A stretch of 64,000 nt of DNA from SSC3 sp963769585 (GTDB taxonomy: Bacteria > Actinomycetota > Actinomycetes > Propionibacteriales > Nocardioidaceae): contig CAVYMJ010000006.1 of the NCBI GenBank assembly GCA_963769585.1, forward strand, positions 124,001 through 188,000, given 5' to 3'. A model generated the notes under the pieces. It searched no databases, was not told the DNA's origin, and saw only the letters and a program-made list of their open reading frames with translations. Shown in pieces: positions 1 to 7,831 of this stretch; within the stretch, counting starts at the first letter, position 1; each line of letters opens with the position of its first letter. The translations under genes and the position numbers were made by a program.

Positions 1-362
1 GCGAGGAGCCAGAGCGCGACGGCTGCGTTCTCAATGGCCGCGCGGAGCATTGGATAAGCGGCGTAGGGGTAGGTCATGACCTGGAGACTTGGTGCCTCAC
101 CACGGACTGTAAGAGCGCGGAGCGCTTGAAGGTTGTCGACGGCGTGGACGGTGCCGTACCAAGCGGCGTGAGAGAGCTGAAACGGCCGCGAGGCCCTGTT
201 GTCGCCTGCCAACGGACTACCGGGCGTGACGTCGGCGGCCTCGGCCGTTCCGACGTGCGCTCGGAGGGTGTCGATGCGTGGGGCCAGCTCAACGGCCAAG
301 AGACGGGACCCTTCGTCCTCGGCCTCTTTCGGGGAAAGCTTGGAGGACGACGTGTCAGTCAT
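1..362 (-). CDS. Hypothetical protein, C-terminus beyond the window
   Basis: A reading frame runs leftwards from an ATG at 362 to the window edge with no stop, giving about 120 visible residues. The N-terminus (MTDTSSSKLSPKEAEDEG) is polar. The middle contains HAAWYGTVHAVDNL, and the last visible part (AAIENAAVALWLL) looks like the start of a hydrophobic helix. I recognise no family. Codon bias fits a real gene, and no better frame overlaps it. The product cannot be named without the missing C-terminal part. Confidence 0.55.
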   Translation of the reverse strand, partial: MTDTSSSKLSPKEAEDEGSRLLAVELAPRIDTLRAHVGTAEAADVTPGSPLAGDNRASRPFQLSHAAWYGTVHAVDNLQALRALTVRGEAPSLQVMTYPYAAYPMLRAAIENAAVALWLL

Positions 363-546
363 GAGTGCATGATCCCAGCGAGCGCCGACAGATTGGCGCG
401 TACCTCGTTGGGGCTCCATCCCAGCGAGACGTGTTCGGCAGGACCAGCGCCTGAAGGCGGTGCGTCCATGCGCGCAACGCGGCCGCGTCCCATTCCGCCG
501 CTAGCCGGACGCACTCACATGCAGTCATGGAAGCTGATCGAGTGGG

Positions 547-1467
547 CTACGTCCGAATGTGTACTGCTAGTTGAGCGGCGAGCTCGACTGACGCTTCGAT
601 CTCTTCGAGCCGGATGGAGACGCTCTCAACGTTGAGGCCGAACGGCACTCCCAGTCGCCGGCAGTAGGCGACGAGCTCGACTGCTGTCGTGGCAGCTTGT
701 TCCAGGGAGGCCGCCAGCGGGTTGGTCGCATGCCGGAGGTCGTTCTCGATCCACCTCGGGACGTCGACTCCCAGCCAGCGCAGGAACTCGAGCGTCTTCA
801 TGGAGCCGCATACCGAGAACGTGAACACGATTGGCAGCGGGTCCAGGCCGCGCGACTTGCACTCGTAGTGGTAGTCCGACACGAGGTTCTTGGCAGCGTT
901 GAGGTCGTAGACGACCTGGGTCACGAAGAACCGGCAGCCGGCCTCCTGCTTCGCGATCAGGCGCAGGTGCTCGTTCTCGCGACGACTGTGCCGCTCTGGA
1001 ATCGCGACTCCGCCGAGCAGCAGGTCCGGGTTGAGCTCGGCGTGCATCGCCTGCGAGTCAGCGAGAGAGACAGCGGGAGCCACGCTGCTCGACGCAGCTC
1101 CGACCATCACGGTCAAGGTGTGCCGCGGGTCCTGCTCAGCTATCCAGGCCCGTAGGTCTTCACGCTGGTACTTGCCGACCGCGCGGTAGAGGATCACCGG
1201 TGTTCGCCAAGCCTGAAGGTGGTCAGTTCGATACTCGGACGGGTCAACCGGTGGGCTGAACGGGAACGGGCGCTCGACTGGGTTGCGGGAGCTCTCATCG
1301 TCGATGTCGTAGAGGACAAGGCCGTCGAGGTCGAGATGGCTCAGCCGGTCAACGGTGGCCTGGGCGATGGCGGGTAGCCGCTCGGCGGGCGTTGACCGGC
1401 GGGGAGGCGTGATCGCGAAGAGCACGAAGTCTCCCTGACCAGAGCTGATCCGAGCGGCGAGGTCCAC
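547..1467 (-). CDS. Methylenetetrahydrofolate reductase-like protein
   Basis: 306 residues, about the length of a bacterial MetF catalytic barrel. MetF enzymes use FAD to reduce 5,10-methylene-THF to 5-methyl-THF for methionine synthesis. Family-like segments are LLLGGVAIPERH near residue 150, KQEAGCRFFVTQVVYD near 175, and PIVFTFSVCGSMKTLEFLRWLGV near 213, the last resembling the MetF stretch before the barrel ends. The N-terminus (FVLFAITPPR) fits the first barrel strand. It stands alone, without met genes nearby, so it may be a divergent paralogue acting on another folate or C1 pool. The family is fairly secure; the exact substrate is not. Confidence 0.7.
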   Translation of the reverse strand: MDLAARISSGQGDFVLFAITPPRRSTPAERLPAIAQATVDRLSHLDLDGLVLYDIDDESSRNPVERPFPFSPPVDPSEYRTDHLQAWRTPVILYRAVGKYQREDLRAWIAEQDPRHTLTVMVGAASSSVAPAVSLADSQAMHAELNPDLLLGGVAIPERHSRRENEHLRLIAKQEAGCRFFVTQVVYDLNAAKNLVSDYHYECKSRGLDPLPIVFTFSVCGSMKTLEFLRWLGVDVPRWIENDLRHATNPLAASLEQAATTAVELVAYCRRLGVPFGLNVESVSIRLEEIEASVELAAQLAVHIRT

Positions 1468-2017
1468 ACGAGGACCGTAATGGGTCGCAGGAGTCGATCC
1501 CCGCGAGGCCTTGCCTTTGGTGGCAACCAGCCGGATCAGCCAGCTGGGTGCGTCCTGCCGCGGCCTGTCAGCCAGCGAAGGAACCTTCCGTTGTCGCGAG
1601 GGCAGCGTCTCATCGTGTCTACGTCATCTAGCCTTGGCTGCACACGAGCTCCGTGGGAGGCCACCTTGACGGACGCGCTGGAACCCAGGAGCGAGGCACG
1701 TCGCAGGACCGAGGAGACCATCGAGGCGGTCGCGGCCGCTGTCCCCTTTGCCGGGGGGTGAAAGAAGGCAGCCCGAGGATGACCGCTCGGTCACGTGTCA
1801 ATCCGCCGCCAAGTCGCAGCCCGTTCAGCCGAGCGAAGTCGTGAGTCCAACTGCCCGTTCGACAACCACCCCGGCCGTGGTCGCCTCGATCAACAGAGCT
1901 CCGGTCATGTCAGTCAGCCCGCGAAGCTCGCCCGCTTCAGGGAAGCGCTTTGAACGTTCGCATCGTCGAAGCGGCAGAACTTGAAGGATGAGCAGTCCAG
2001 GGTCAAATCCGCGCCAC
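1468..2017. other. Intergenic stretch, no gene recognised
   Basis: About 550 bases between the MTHFR-like gene and the YdeI gene. Only short overlapping frames occur. One rightward frame starting with TTG near 1672 encodes about 30 residues (LTDALEPRSEARRRTEE...) and could be a remnant, but it has no recognisable domain. I saw no tRNA, hairpin with a T-tract, or repeat. Confidence 0.4.
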
Positions 2018-2030
2018 TACACTGCCGCCA
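2018..2030 (+). promoter_or_regulatory. Candidate -10 (TACACT) for leaderless transcript
   Basis: TACACT at 2018-2023 fits the actinobacterial TAnnnT -10 consensus. Seven bases beyond its last base lies the A of the ATG at 2030, so transcription would start exactly on the start codon. No good -35 hexamer is visible and there is no Shine-Dalgarno sequence before this ATG, which agrees with leaderless translation. Confidence 0.4.
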
Positions 2031-2629
2031 TGTCGATGGCCCACACCGACGCGGTGTTCTTCAAGGACAGCAAGGCGTTCGAGACCTGGCTCGTCGATAA
2101 CGCGTCGACCGCCACGCACGTCTGGATTCGGATGGCCAAGAAGGGCACCGGCGTCACGTCGATCAACTGGACGGCGGCCGTGGACGTGGCGCTCTGCTTC
2201 GGCTGGATCGACGGCATCGCCCGGCGGCTCGACGACGAGTGGTACGTGCAACGGTTCACCCCGCGGCGCGCGAAGAGCGTCTGGTCGAAGATCAACCGCG
2301 AGCGCATCGCGCGGCTCACCGCCGAGGGGCGGATGCGCCCTTCCGGCCTGGCCGAGGTGGAAAGGGCGAAGGCGGACGGCCGCTGGGACGCCGCCTATGA
2401 CAGCCCGGCCACCGCAGTGGTGCCCGACGACCTCGCCGCCGCCCTGGCCGCCCGCGACCTGACCGACGTCTACGCCGCGCTGGACGGCCGCAACCGCTTC
2501 GCCTTCCTCAATCGCATCCAGACCGCGGTGCGCCCAGAGACCCGCACCCGTCGCATCGAGCAACTCACCGACGCCCTCGCCCAGGGCAAGACTCCGTACC
2601 CGGCGCCGACGAAGAAGCCCGGTACCTAG
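2030..2629 (+). CDS. YdeI/OmpD-associated family protein
   Basis: 199 residues from the ATG at 2030. The pattern FFKDSKAFETWL near the N-terminus, then HVWIRMAKKGTG, VDVALCFGWIDG near residue 60, RFTPRRAKSVWSKIN near 85 and the C-terminal TRTRRIEQLTDALAQG are hallmarks of the bacteriocin-protection YdeI/OmpD-associated family. Its biochemical role is unclear; in enterobacteria YdeI is linked to peptide and polymyxin tolerance. The length is normal for the family. An ATG six bases downstream (2036) is also possible. It is a single gene with its own apparent promoter. Confidence 0.8.
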   Translation: MSMAHTDAVFFKDSKAFETWLVDNASTATHVWIRMAKKGTGVTSINWTAAVDVALCFGWIDGIARRLDDEWYVQRFTPRRAKSVWSKINRERIARLTAEGRMRPSGLAEVERAKADGRWDAAYDSPATAVVPDDLAAALAARDLTDVYAALDGRNRFAFLNRIQTAVRPETRTRRIEQLTDALAQGKTPYPAPTKKPGT

Positions 2630-2725
2630 TGCTCCGAGTAGCCTGCGCCTCGCAGCTGTCCCATTTCGCCGCCAACCGGATACGACTCGTGGATCCGGCC
2701 GACCACCTCAGCCGCGGCCGTCGTC

Positions 2726-3631
2726 CTAAAGGGCGGTGTCGTCGTCGCTTCGGTGTTCGATGGGGAGAAGACCTTCGGGTTCGTCTCGGTGACGCGGTGC
2801 GAACGACCCGCTGTTGCTCTGGCGAGAGGTCCTTCCACGGATCTGGCCGGTGGGCTCGATGCTGCCGATCTTGTGCTCACCATCATGATCATCGTCAGCG
2901 TCTGCAGTACTGACGATTGACGGGCGGAGACCTTCGATCTTCGCGCATCTTGCGGACAGGTCGCGGATGCTCTGCCAGACAGCTGCTCGGGGCGCGTCGA
3001 TTTTGAGTGCACGGATGGATTCGTCGAGACGGTGCGGGCGCTCGTGGAGGTAGGTGACTGCGTTGTTGAGGCTCTCGCCGACCGTCTTGCCGTACGCATC
3101 GACTGCCTTGCGTGCGCCGGCCTTCAGGGCGGCGGTGTCGGGTTTCATCATGGCCAGGTCGATGAGGTCGCGGCCGAACGTCGACGTGTCTGCCCAACGG
3201 TCGTCGTTGTCGAGCAGCTTGCTTGCGACCTGGTCGGTTCGCGTCAGGATCCGTACGCCGCAGATCTGGTCTCTCGGGGAGGGAGTGTCGAGGTCGATGC
3301 GGCTTTCATGGATGATCTCGAACTTGATCGCAACCCCCGCAATGAGCATCGAGGTCCTGATCCCGTAACCGTCAACAGAAGGTGTTCGACCCAGGTCCAG
3401 TTCGCGTGTAGCCAGAGCGTCGATCCCACGGTCCCTGACGATCTGGCGCAGCTCTCGGTAGGACTCCTGGTCGGAGACCAGGAAGTCGATGTCGACCGAT
3501 TCGCGGAACTCACCGTTGGCGAGGACGATCGCGGTCCCGCCCCCGAACCAGCAGTTGTGCTCGGCCAGGAGCGGTGCGTTGAGCCTCGACAGCACCTCGG
3601 CTACACGTTGGTGGTGCAGCCGCCTAAACAA
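2726..3631 (-). CDS. AbiEii/AbiGii-type nucleotidyltransferase toxin
   Basis: 301 residues. The nucleotidyltransferase signature is visible: WFGGGTAIVLA near residue 28, then FRESVDIDFLVSD near residue 43 with the DxD metal-binding pair, followed by LTRTDQVASKLLDNDDRW and RDLIDLAMM typical of AbiEii. Family members are toxins of type IV toxin-antitoxin and abortive-infection systems that transfer nucleotides onto cellular targets. The start is TTG at 3631, chosen for the GGGAGG six bases upstream; it overlaps the antitoxin stop by 8 bases, so the pair is co-translated. The last 65 residues, rich in D, R and S, lie outside the recognisable domain and may reflect a frameshift or a natural tail. 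Confidence 0.82.
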   Translation of the reverse strand: MFRRLHHQRVAEVLSRLNAPLLAEHNCWFGGGTAIVLANGEFRESVDIDFLVSDQESYRELRQIVRDRGIDALATRELDLGRTPSVDGYGIRTSMLIAGVAIKFEIIHESRIDLDTPSPRDQICGVRILTRTDQVASKLLDNDDRWADTSTFGRDLIDLAMMKPDTAALKAGARKAVDAYGKTVGESLNNAVTYLHERPHRLDESIRALKIDAPRAAVWQSIRDLSARCAKIEGLRPSIVSTADADDDHDGEHKIGSIEPTGQIRGRTSRQSNSGSFAPRHRDEPEGLLPIEHRSDDDTAL

Positions 3632-4085
3632 GGAGCCTCCCGTTGCTGTAGGTGTCCGCGAGGTGCTGGATGAACGCCTTCTCGTGGTCGGTTAGCGCCT
3701 CCTGGTTGAGGTGTCGCCAGCCGCGTTCGTAGAGGTTGAGCGCCTCTGTCTCGGTGATCGTGGTGCCAGCGTCGGTCTGCCAGGCCAGCGTGCGCAGTCC
3801 GGGGTAGTCGCCGACCGTGATCGTCGCCGGGTCTGACGATGGTGCGTCGAGGATCGGGACGACGAGGTGGAGTCCGAGTGCGGCTGCGACGTTGCTGTAC
3901 GCGCCGATCGTGACCGATGGGCTGCCTGTCTCGATCCTGTGCATGGTGACGCGCGACACGCCAGCGGCTTCGGCACAGGCGACTACCGTGACACCGAGAG
4001 CCTTTCGGCGTTCGCGCAGGCGGGCGCCCAGGCGTTCGAGGTCCGCCTGTTGTTCGGGGCTCGTGTAGGGGCTAGCGGCTGGCAT
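3624..4085 (-). CDS. XRE-family antitoxin partner of the AbiEii-type toxin
   Basis: 153 residues from the ATG at 4085. Residues about 15-70 form an XRE/Cro helix-turn-helix (ERLGARLRERRKALGVT, AEAAGVSRVTMHRIETG). The C-terminal half (TETEALNLYERGWRHL... HEKAFIQHLADTY) is presumably the toxin-binding part. It lies directly upstream of, and overlaps, the nucleotidyltransferase gene, the usual order in such modules. The start was chosen because a promoter sandwiched between two arms of a perfect inverted repeat points exactly at this ATG. In-frame ATGs further upstream would lie inside the promoter. It probably represses its own operon through that repeat. Confidence 0.82.
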   Translation of the reverse strand: MPAASPYTSPEQQADLERLGARLRERRKALGVTVVACAEAAGVSRVTMHRIETGSPSVTIGAYSNVAAALGLHLVVPILDAPSSDPATITVGDYPGLRTLAWQTDAGTTITETEALNLYERGWRHLNQEALTDHEKAFIQHLADTYSNGRLLV

Positions 4086-4134
4086 GTTTCTCATTTTAGT
4101 CATGCGGTCCAAAAAGTCAATAATGAGAAACATG
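4083..4134 (-). promoter_or_regulatory. Toxin-antitoxin promoter between 13-bp inverted repeats
   Basis: CATGTTTCTCATT at 4083-4095 and its exact reverse complement at 4122-4134 flank a promoter read leftwards. TTGACT lies at 4120-4115, then a 16-base spacer, then TAAAAT at 4098-4093. The predicted +1 falls at 4086, one base before the A of the ATG at 4085, so the mRNA would be almost leaderless and the start codon itself lies in one repeat arm. A dimeric antitoxin bound at both arms would block RNA polymerase and occlude the start. Confidence 0.7.
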
Positions 4135-4467
4135 TTTCGGTGAGCCGTTGATGGCGTCGCGCTAGACACGAAGTCCTAGAAGGCGGAGTGACTCCGGTAG
4201 AGGTCCGTGCGCATATGTCGGGCTCGCACCCACGTCGATTGCCAGCAGCGGTGCGGGGCGTACCGCACGGGCATCCGTCTCGGCCCGACCTCACCCTTCA
4301 TCAAGGCGGCTGATCGCGACCCGCTCGTAACCGTTCGACACCAGCCCGCGCGCGTACCCGCACCAATCGGCGATCCGGCGCGCTGGAGCGGCTGGCTCTG
4401 TCGATGACGGATGCTGGCTCAGCGCCCTCCCGCGACCGAGAGACGTCTGGAGAGTCGACGGGGACTG
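4135..4467. other. Intergenic stretch, no gene recognised
   Basis: About 330 bases between the toxin-antitoxin operator and the end of the PIG-L gene. A leftward open frame ending in RLDEG and a stop near 4305 has coding-like composition (ADWCGYARGLVSNGYERV) but no credible start or family. It may be a gene remnant. Confidence 0.35.
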
Positions 4468-5262
4468 TCACACCAGGCCGTCGAAGAGATCAGTCAGCAT
4501 TGATGCATCGGGCTCGTGGTCGGGCGACGCGATCGCGTACCACTCCCGCCGGACGCGCCGCTCCCACTGCTCGGTATTGGCCGGGTCGTCTGACATGACG
4601 TGTAGTTGGCTCTTGTGCTCGCGAAGGCCGGCGACGATGCGACTGGTGACCGCTCGACAGTCGACGGTGATCCGGATCTGCTCGTCCGGTACGCCGCGCA
4701 TGTGGTACGTCTGCTTCGGGTCGAAGGTGTAAAGCCCGAGCTCAGCCCGCTGGCTGTTCCACCGCTCAAACACCGACTGCGGGACCGCGCCGTGCACCAG
4801 CCGCTGGAACCCAGAACCGTCCTTCGACCGCAGTCGGGCGAATGCCTCGTCTGTGGCTGCGCCGATCGCGATGTGATCCGGATGCCCGAAGATGCCGTCG
4901 GGGCCGAACGTGACGACAACGGCGGGGTTCTCCTCCTCGAGGATCCGCTCGACCGCCGCGACAACCCCGTGGAAGGGGACATCAGCGACCCCCCCGTCCG
5001 GAAGACCGAGCCACTCGTGGCGGTCGGGTACGCGGCCGATCGCTCGCCACGCGGCTTCGTCTTCGGCCCGGCGGATAGATCCTAGGGTCCGCCGTGTGGC
5101 CGGGAATCCGTCTCGGATCTCCCCCTGCTCGCCGAACGTGGCATGAACCAGGACAAAGCGAAAGTCTGGCTCGTCAGCGTGCAGAGCCACGCTCCCGGCA
5201 GCCCCGTACGCATCGTCGTCGGGGTGCGCGAAAACGCAGGCGAGGGTCCGGTTGCGAGGCAT
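4468..5262 (-). CDS. PIG-L (LmbE-like) family deacetylase
   Basis: 264 residues from the ATG at 5262. The family signature AHPDDD follows the first strand (TLACVFAHPDDDAYGAAG), and the distal metal ligand motif FGHPDHIAIG is present near residue 135. PIG-L enzymes are zinc-dependent N-deacetylases; actinobacteria use them as MshB (mycothiol synthesis), Mca (mycothiol S-conjugate amidase) or on GlcNAc derivatives. This one has no mycothiol gene next to it, and the sequence does not tell which substrate is used. Longer starts further upstream are possible but add a low-complexity, arginine-rich stretch unlike the family. Confidence 0.8.
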   Translation of the reverse strand: MPRNRTLACVFAHPDDDAYGAAGSVALHADEPDFRFVLVHATFGEQGEIRDGFPATRRTLGSIRRAEDEAAWRAIGRVPDRHEWLGLPDGGVADVPFHGVVAAVERILEEENPAVVVTFGPDGIFGHPDHIAIGAATDEAFARLRSKDGSGFQRLVHGAVPQSVFERWNSQRAELGLYTFDPKQTYHMRGVPDEQIRITVDCRAVTSRIVAGLREHKSQLHVMSDDPANTEQWERRVRREWYAIASPDHEPDASMLTDLFDGLV

Positions 5263-5370
5263 CCCCCAGTATCGGGCCTTCGAGCGGGACGCACCATCCG
5301 CGCTCCAGCGTGGGCGGCACGTTGCCATCGCCTCGCCCTGCGCCGCCGCACCGTGACCCTCCGGCACGGA

Positions 5371-5759
5371 TCATCCCAGTGCGGCGCCGTCGACGAGCTT
5401 CTTCAGGACTGCCAGCCCGGCGACGAGCTCCTCATGCTCGCGCTCCGAGAGCGTCTGGAACTCGGGCATCAGTTTGACGGCTGCGTTACGGCGGCCCTCG
5501 TTGAGGACCTCCAGGCCGAGCGCACTGACGTGCCGTGTACGACGCGGGCGTCCGACGGTTCGGGACGGCGCTCCACCCAGTGGCGGGCCTCCATCCGGTT
5601 GACGATCTGGGTCATGGTCGGCTGGCTGCAGCGGTCCAGCTCCGCCAGTCGGCTGACCCCGATGGGTCCGGTCTGGTCGAGCTGAGCCAAGCACTGCAAT
5701 GGAAAATCTGTTCGAGATCGCCCCTTGTCCAGGGGCGGGTTGGCTGCGAGCCAGCCTGA
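5371..5759 (-). pseudogene. MarR-family regulator, frameshifted
   Basis: Joining frames gives a typical MarR protein: FSIAVLAQLDQTGPIGVSRL, then the winged-helix segment SQPTMTQIVNRMEARHWVERR with PSDAR of the wing, then HVSALGLEVLNEGRR and a C-terminal helix ending KKLVDGAALG. Two indels are needed: a net +1 near 5690 and a net -1 near 5540. The N-terminal helix runs up to and probably into the end of the SDR gene, so the start is uncertain. MarR proteins bind palindromic operators and often respond to aromatic or acyl-CoA ligands, so this is a candidate regulator of the neighbouring catabolic genes. The errors are probably technical because the corrected protein is otherwise intact. Confidence 0.65.
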
Positions 5760-6521
5760 CTACGGCTGGCCGCCGTCGACGGTCAGGATCGAGCCCGTTG
5801 TGTACGACGACAGGTCGCTGGCCAGGTAGAGCGCAGCGCCCACGATCTCCGCGGGCTCCCCGCCTCGCTTGAGGGCGAAGCTCTGCGCGCGCTTGTCGAA
5901 GACCTCCATGTCCCAGGCCTTGCTCACGTCGGTGAGGAACGTGCCCGCCATGATCGCGTTGACCCGGACGGTGGGGCCGAAGGTGTGGGCGAAGCCCACG
6001 GTCAAGGCGTTGAGGCCGGCCTTCGCGGCGGCGTACGGGAGGATGTGCGGCTTCGGGTGTACGGCGCCGGCGGAGCTTATGTTGATGATGGAGCCGCCCG
6101 ACGCTGCTGCCATCCGGGTCCCGACGAGTGCGGTGAGCCGGAACGGGCCCTTGAGGTTGACGTCGAGCACCTTGTCGAAGAGCGCCTCGGACACGTCGGT
6201 GACGGCGTCGTAGACCGGGGACATGCCGGCGTTGTTGACCAGGACGTCGAGCGAGCCGAGCTCGTCGTAGACGCGGTCGACGAGTCCGTCGAGGTCGTCC
6301 CACTTGCCGACGTGGGCACCGAGGCCCAGGGCGCGTCGTCCGGTCGAGTCCGCGATCTCCTTGGCGAACTCCTCGCACGCCGCCCCGTCCCTACTGGCCA
6401 CCACGATGTCGGCCCCTGCTCGGGCGAAACCGAGCGCCATCTCGCGCCCGAGGCCGCGGCTGCCGCCGGTAACCAGCGCGACGCGGCCGGTGAGGTCGAA
6501 CTGCGGAGCGGTGGAGGTCAT
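5760..6521 (-). CDS. SDR family oxidoreductase
   Basis: 253 intact residues with the classical short-chain dehydrogenase motifs: the cofactor loop TGGSRGLG near residue 18, NNAG near 95, the active-site serine in INISSAG and the YxxxK pair in PYAAAKAG near 160, then the C-terminal ASDLSSYTTG..DGG typical of FabG-like SDRs. It is divergent from the acyl-CoA dehydrogenase operon, and its upstream region contains the perfect palindrome at 6581-6594, so both directions may share one regulator. Likely role: NAD(P)-dependent oxidation of a hydroxy intermediate in the island's pathway (inference). Confidence 0.85.
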   Translation of the reverse strand: MTSTAPQFDLTGRVALVTGGSRGLGREMALGFARAGADIVVASRDGAACEEFAKEIADSTGRRALGLGAHVGKWDDLDGLVDRVYDELGSLDVLVNNAGMSPVYDAVTDVSEALFDKVLDVNLKGPFRLTALVGTRMAAASGGSIINISSAGAVHPKPHILPYAAAKAGLNALTVGFAHTFGPTVRVNAIMAGTFLTDVSKAWDMEVFDKRAQSFALKRGGEPAEIVGAALYLASDLSSYTTGSILTVDGGQP

Positions 6522-6557
6522 TTGCTCTCCTGGTTCAAGTTCTGGTCCGGATGCTAC

Positions 6558-6594
6558 TTGACGGGTACCAATCTATCAGTACTATGATCATAGT
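6558..6594 (+). promoter_or_regulatory. Catabolic operon promoter with palindromic operator
   Basis: TTGACG at 6558-6563, a 16-base spacer and TACTAT at 6580-6585 form a good rightward promoter with +1 near 6592. The 14-bp perfect palindrome ACTATGATCATAGT at 6581-6594 covers the -10 and the transcription start, the position of a repressor operator. Closely related sequences occur before the P450 operon (14860-14873) and before the flavin oxidoreductase gene (24618-24631). Confidence 0.6.
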
Positions 6595-6652
6595 TATCAT
6601 CCATACGATGAGGCGAGCAGTCGCTTCCATCCCAGATCTCGGAGGGCATCCT

Positions 6653-7831
6653 TTGAGCGTCTACCAGCTCACTCCGGAGCAGCAGCAGCTGCGTCAGCTC
6701 GCGGCCGAGGTTGCGCGTGAGGTCTACGCGCCGCTGGCGGCTCAGTGGGACGCCGACCGAACCCCGCTGCCGCCCGTCGAGGTGAAGCGCCTGGCCGATC
6801 TGGGGTTCCTCGGCATCACCACGCCGGAGGAGTACGGCGGTCAGGGCGGCACGCTGCTCGACGCCCTCATCGTCATCGAGGAGCTGGCCAAGGAGTGCCG
6901 TCCGGCCGCCTTTCAGGTCTTCGAGGGCAACGTCGGTCCGATCCGGGTGATCCAGTTCTTCGGCACCGAGGAGCAGAAGAGCAAGTGGCTGCCGCTGGCC
7001 GCACGCGGCGAGGTCACCATGGCCATCGGGATCTCCGAGCCGGACGCGGGCTCCGCGGCCACCGACATGAAGACCAAGGCGCGGCGCGAGGGCGACGAGT
7101 ACGTCATCACCGGGAACAAGCGCTGGATCTCCAACGGCGGCCACGCCGACCACTATCTCGTGTACTGCCGGCTCAACGACGAGCCGGGCGCGAAGGGCAT
7201 CGGTGCGATCATCGTGCCCGCGGACACCCCGGGGCTGAGCTTCGGTGCCGGCGAGAAGCTGATGGGCTTCCGCGGCATCCCGAGCGCGGACCTCTACTTC
7301 GACGAGGTCCGGGTCCCGGCGGGAAACCTGGTGATCGAGGCTGGAGGCTTCAGCAAGCTGATCGGGGTCTTCTCCATCGAGCGTCTCGGCAACTCCACGA
7401 TGAGCCTCGCCATCGGCCAGGCTTCGCTCGACCGGTCCAAGGCGTACGTCGAGGAGCGTCACCAGTTCGGACGTCCCCTGGTCGAGTTCCAGAACATCCA
7501 GATGACCATCGCCGACATGGCGATCCAGGTGGAGGCGGCGCGGTTGCTGGTCTACCGCGCAGCGGTCAATGCCGGCAGCGACCTGCCCGTACCGTATGAG
7601 GTGTCGCTCGCGAAGTGCTTCGCCAACGAGATGGGCAAACGTGTCTCGGATCTGGCGATGCAGCTCCACGGCGGCAACGGGTACAGCGAGGAGTACGGCA
7701 TCGAACGCCTCCACAGGGACGCACACGGCTGGGCGATCGCGGGCGGCACGCCGGCGATCCAGCGCGTGCGCATCGCCTCGGAGATCTTCGGCCGCTCCTT
7801 CAACCAGCGTCCTCCGGAGGCCGTTCAGTGA
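6653..7831 (+). CDS. Acyl-CoA dehydrogenase
   Basis: 392 residues from a TTG start at 6653, preceded by GGAGG. FAD-dependent acyl-CoA dehydrogenases introduce the alpha-beta double bond in beta-oxidation. Visible signatures: MAIGISEPDAGSAATDMKTKA (flavin/substrate loop, residues about 122-142), ITGNKRWISNGG, ERHQFGRPLVEFQ, and the C-terminal LAMQLHGGNGYSEEYGIERLHRDA. The gene is intact and is the first of a rightward operon. The next gene starts at a GTG overlapping its stop, so the two dehydrogenases may work together or as a heteromer, as known for steroid side-chain enzymes (inference). Confidence 0.88.
   Translation: MSVYQLTPEQQQLRQLAAEVAREVYAPLAAQWDADRTPLPPVEVKRLADLGFLGITTPEEYGGQGGTLLDALIVIEELAKECRPAAFQVFEGNVGPIRVIQFFGTEEQKSKWLPLAARGEVTMAIGISEPDAGSAATDMKTKARREGDEYVITGNKRWISNGGHADHYLVYCRLNDEPGAKGIGAIIVPADTPGLSFGAGEKLMGFRGIPSADLYFDEVRVPAGNLVIEAGGFSKLIGVFSIERLGNSTMSLAIGQASLDRSKAYVEERHQFGRPLVEFQNIQMTIADMAIQVEAARLLVYRAAVNAGSDLPVPYEVSLAKCFANEMGKRVSDLAMQLHGGNGYSEEYGIERLHRDAHGWAIAGGTPAIQRVRIASEIFGRSFNQRPPEAVQ

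Noticed and set aside
1480..1984. Short rightward frames after the MTHFR-like gene
   Set aside because: They are under 95 codons, overlap each other, and have no ribosome site or family; treated as non-coding.
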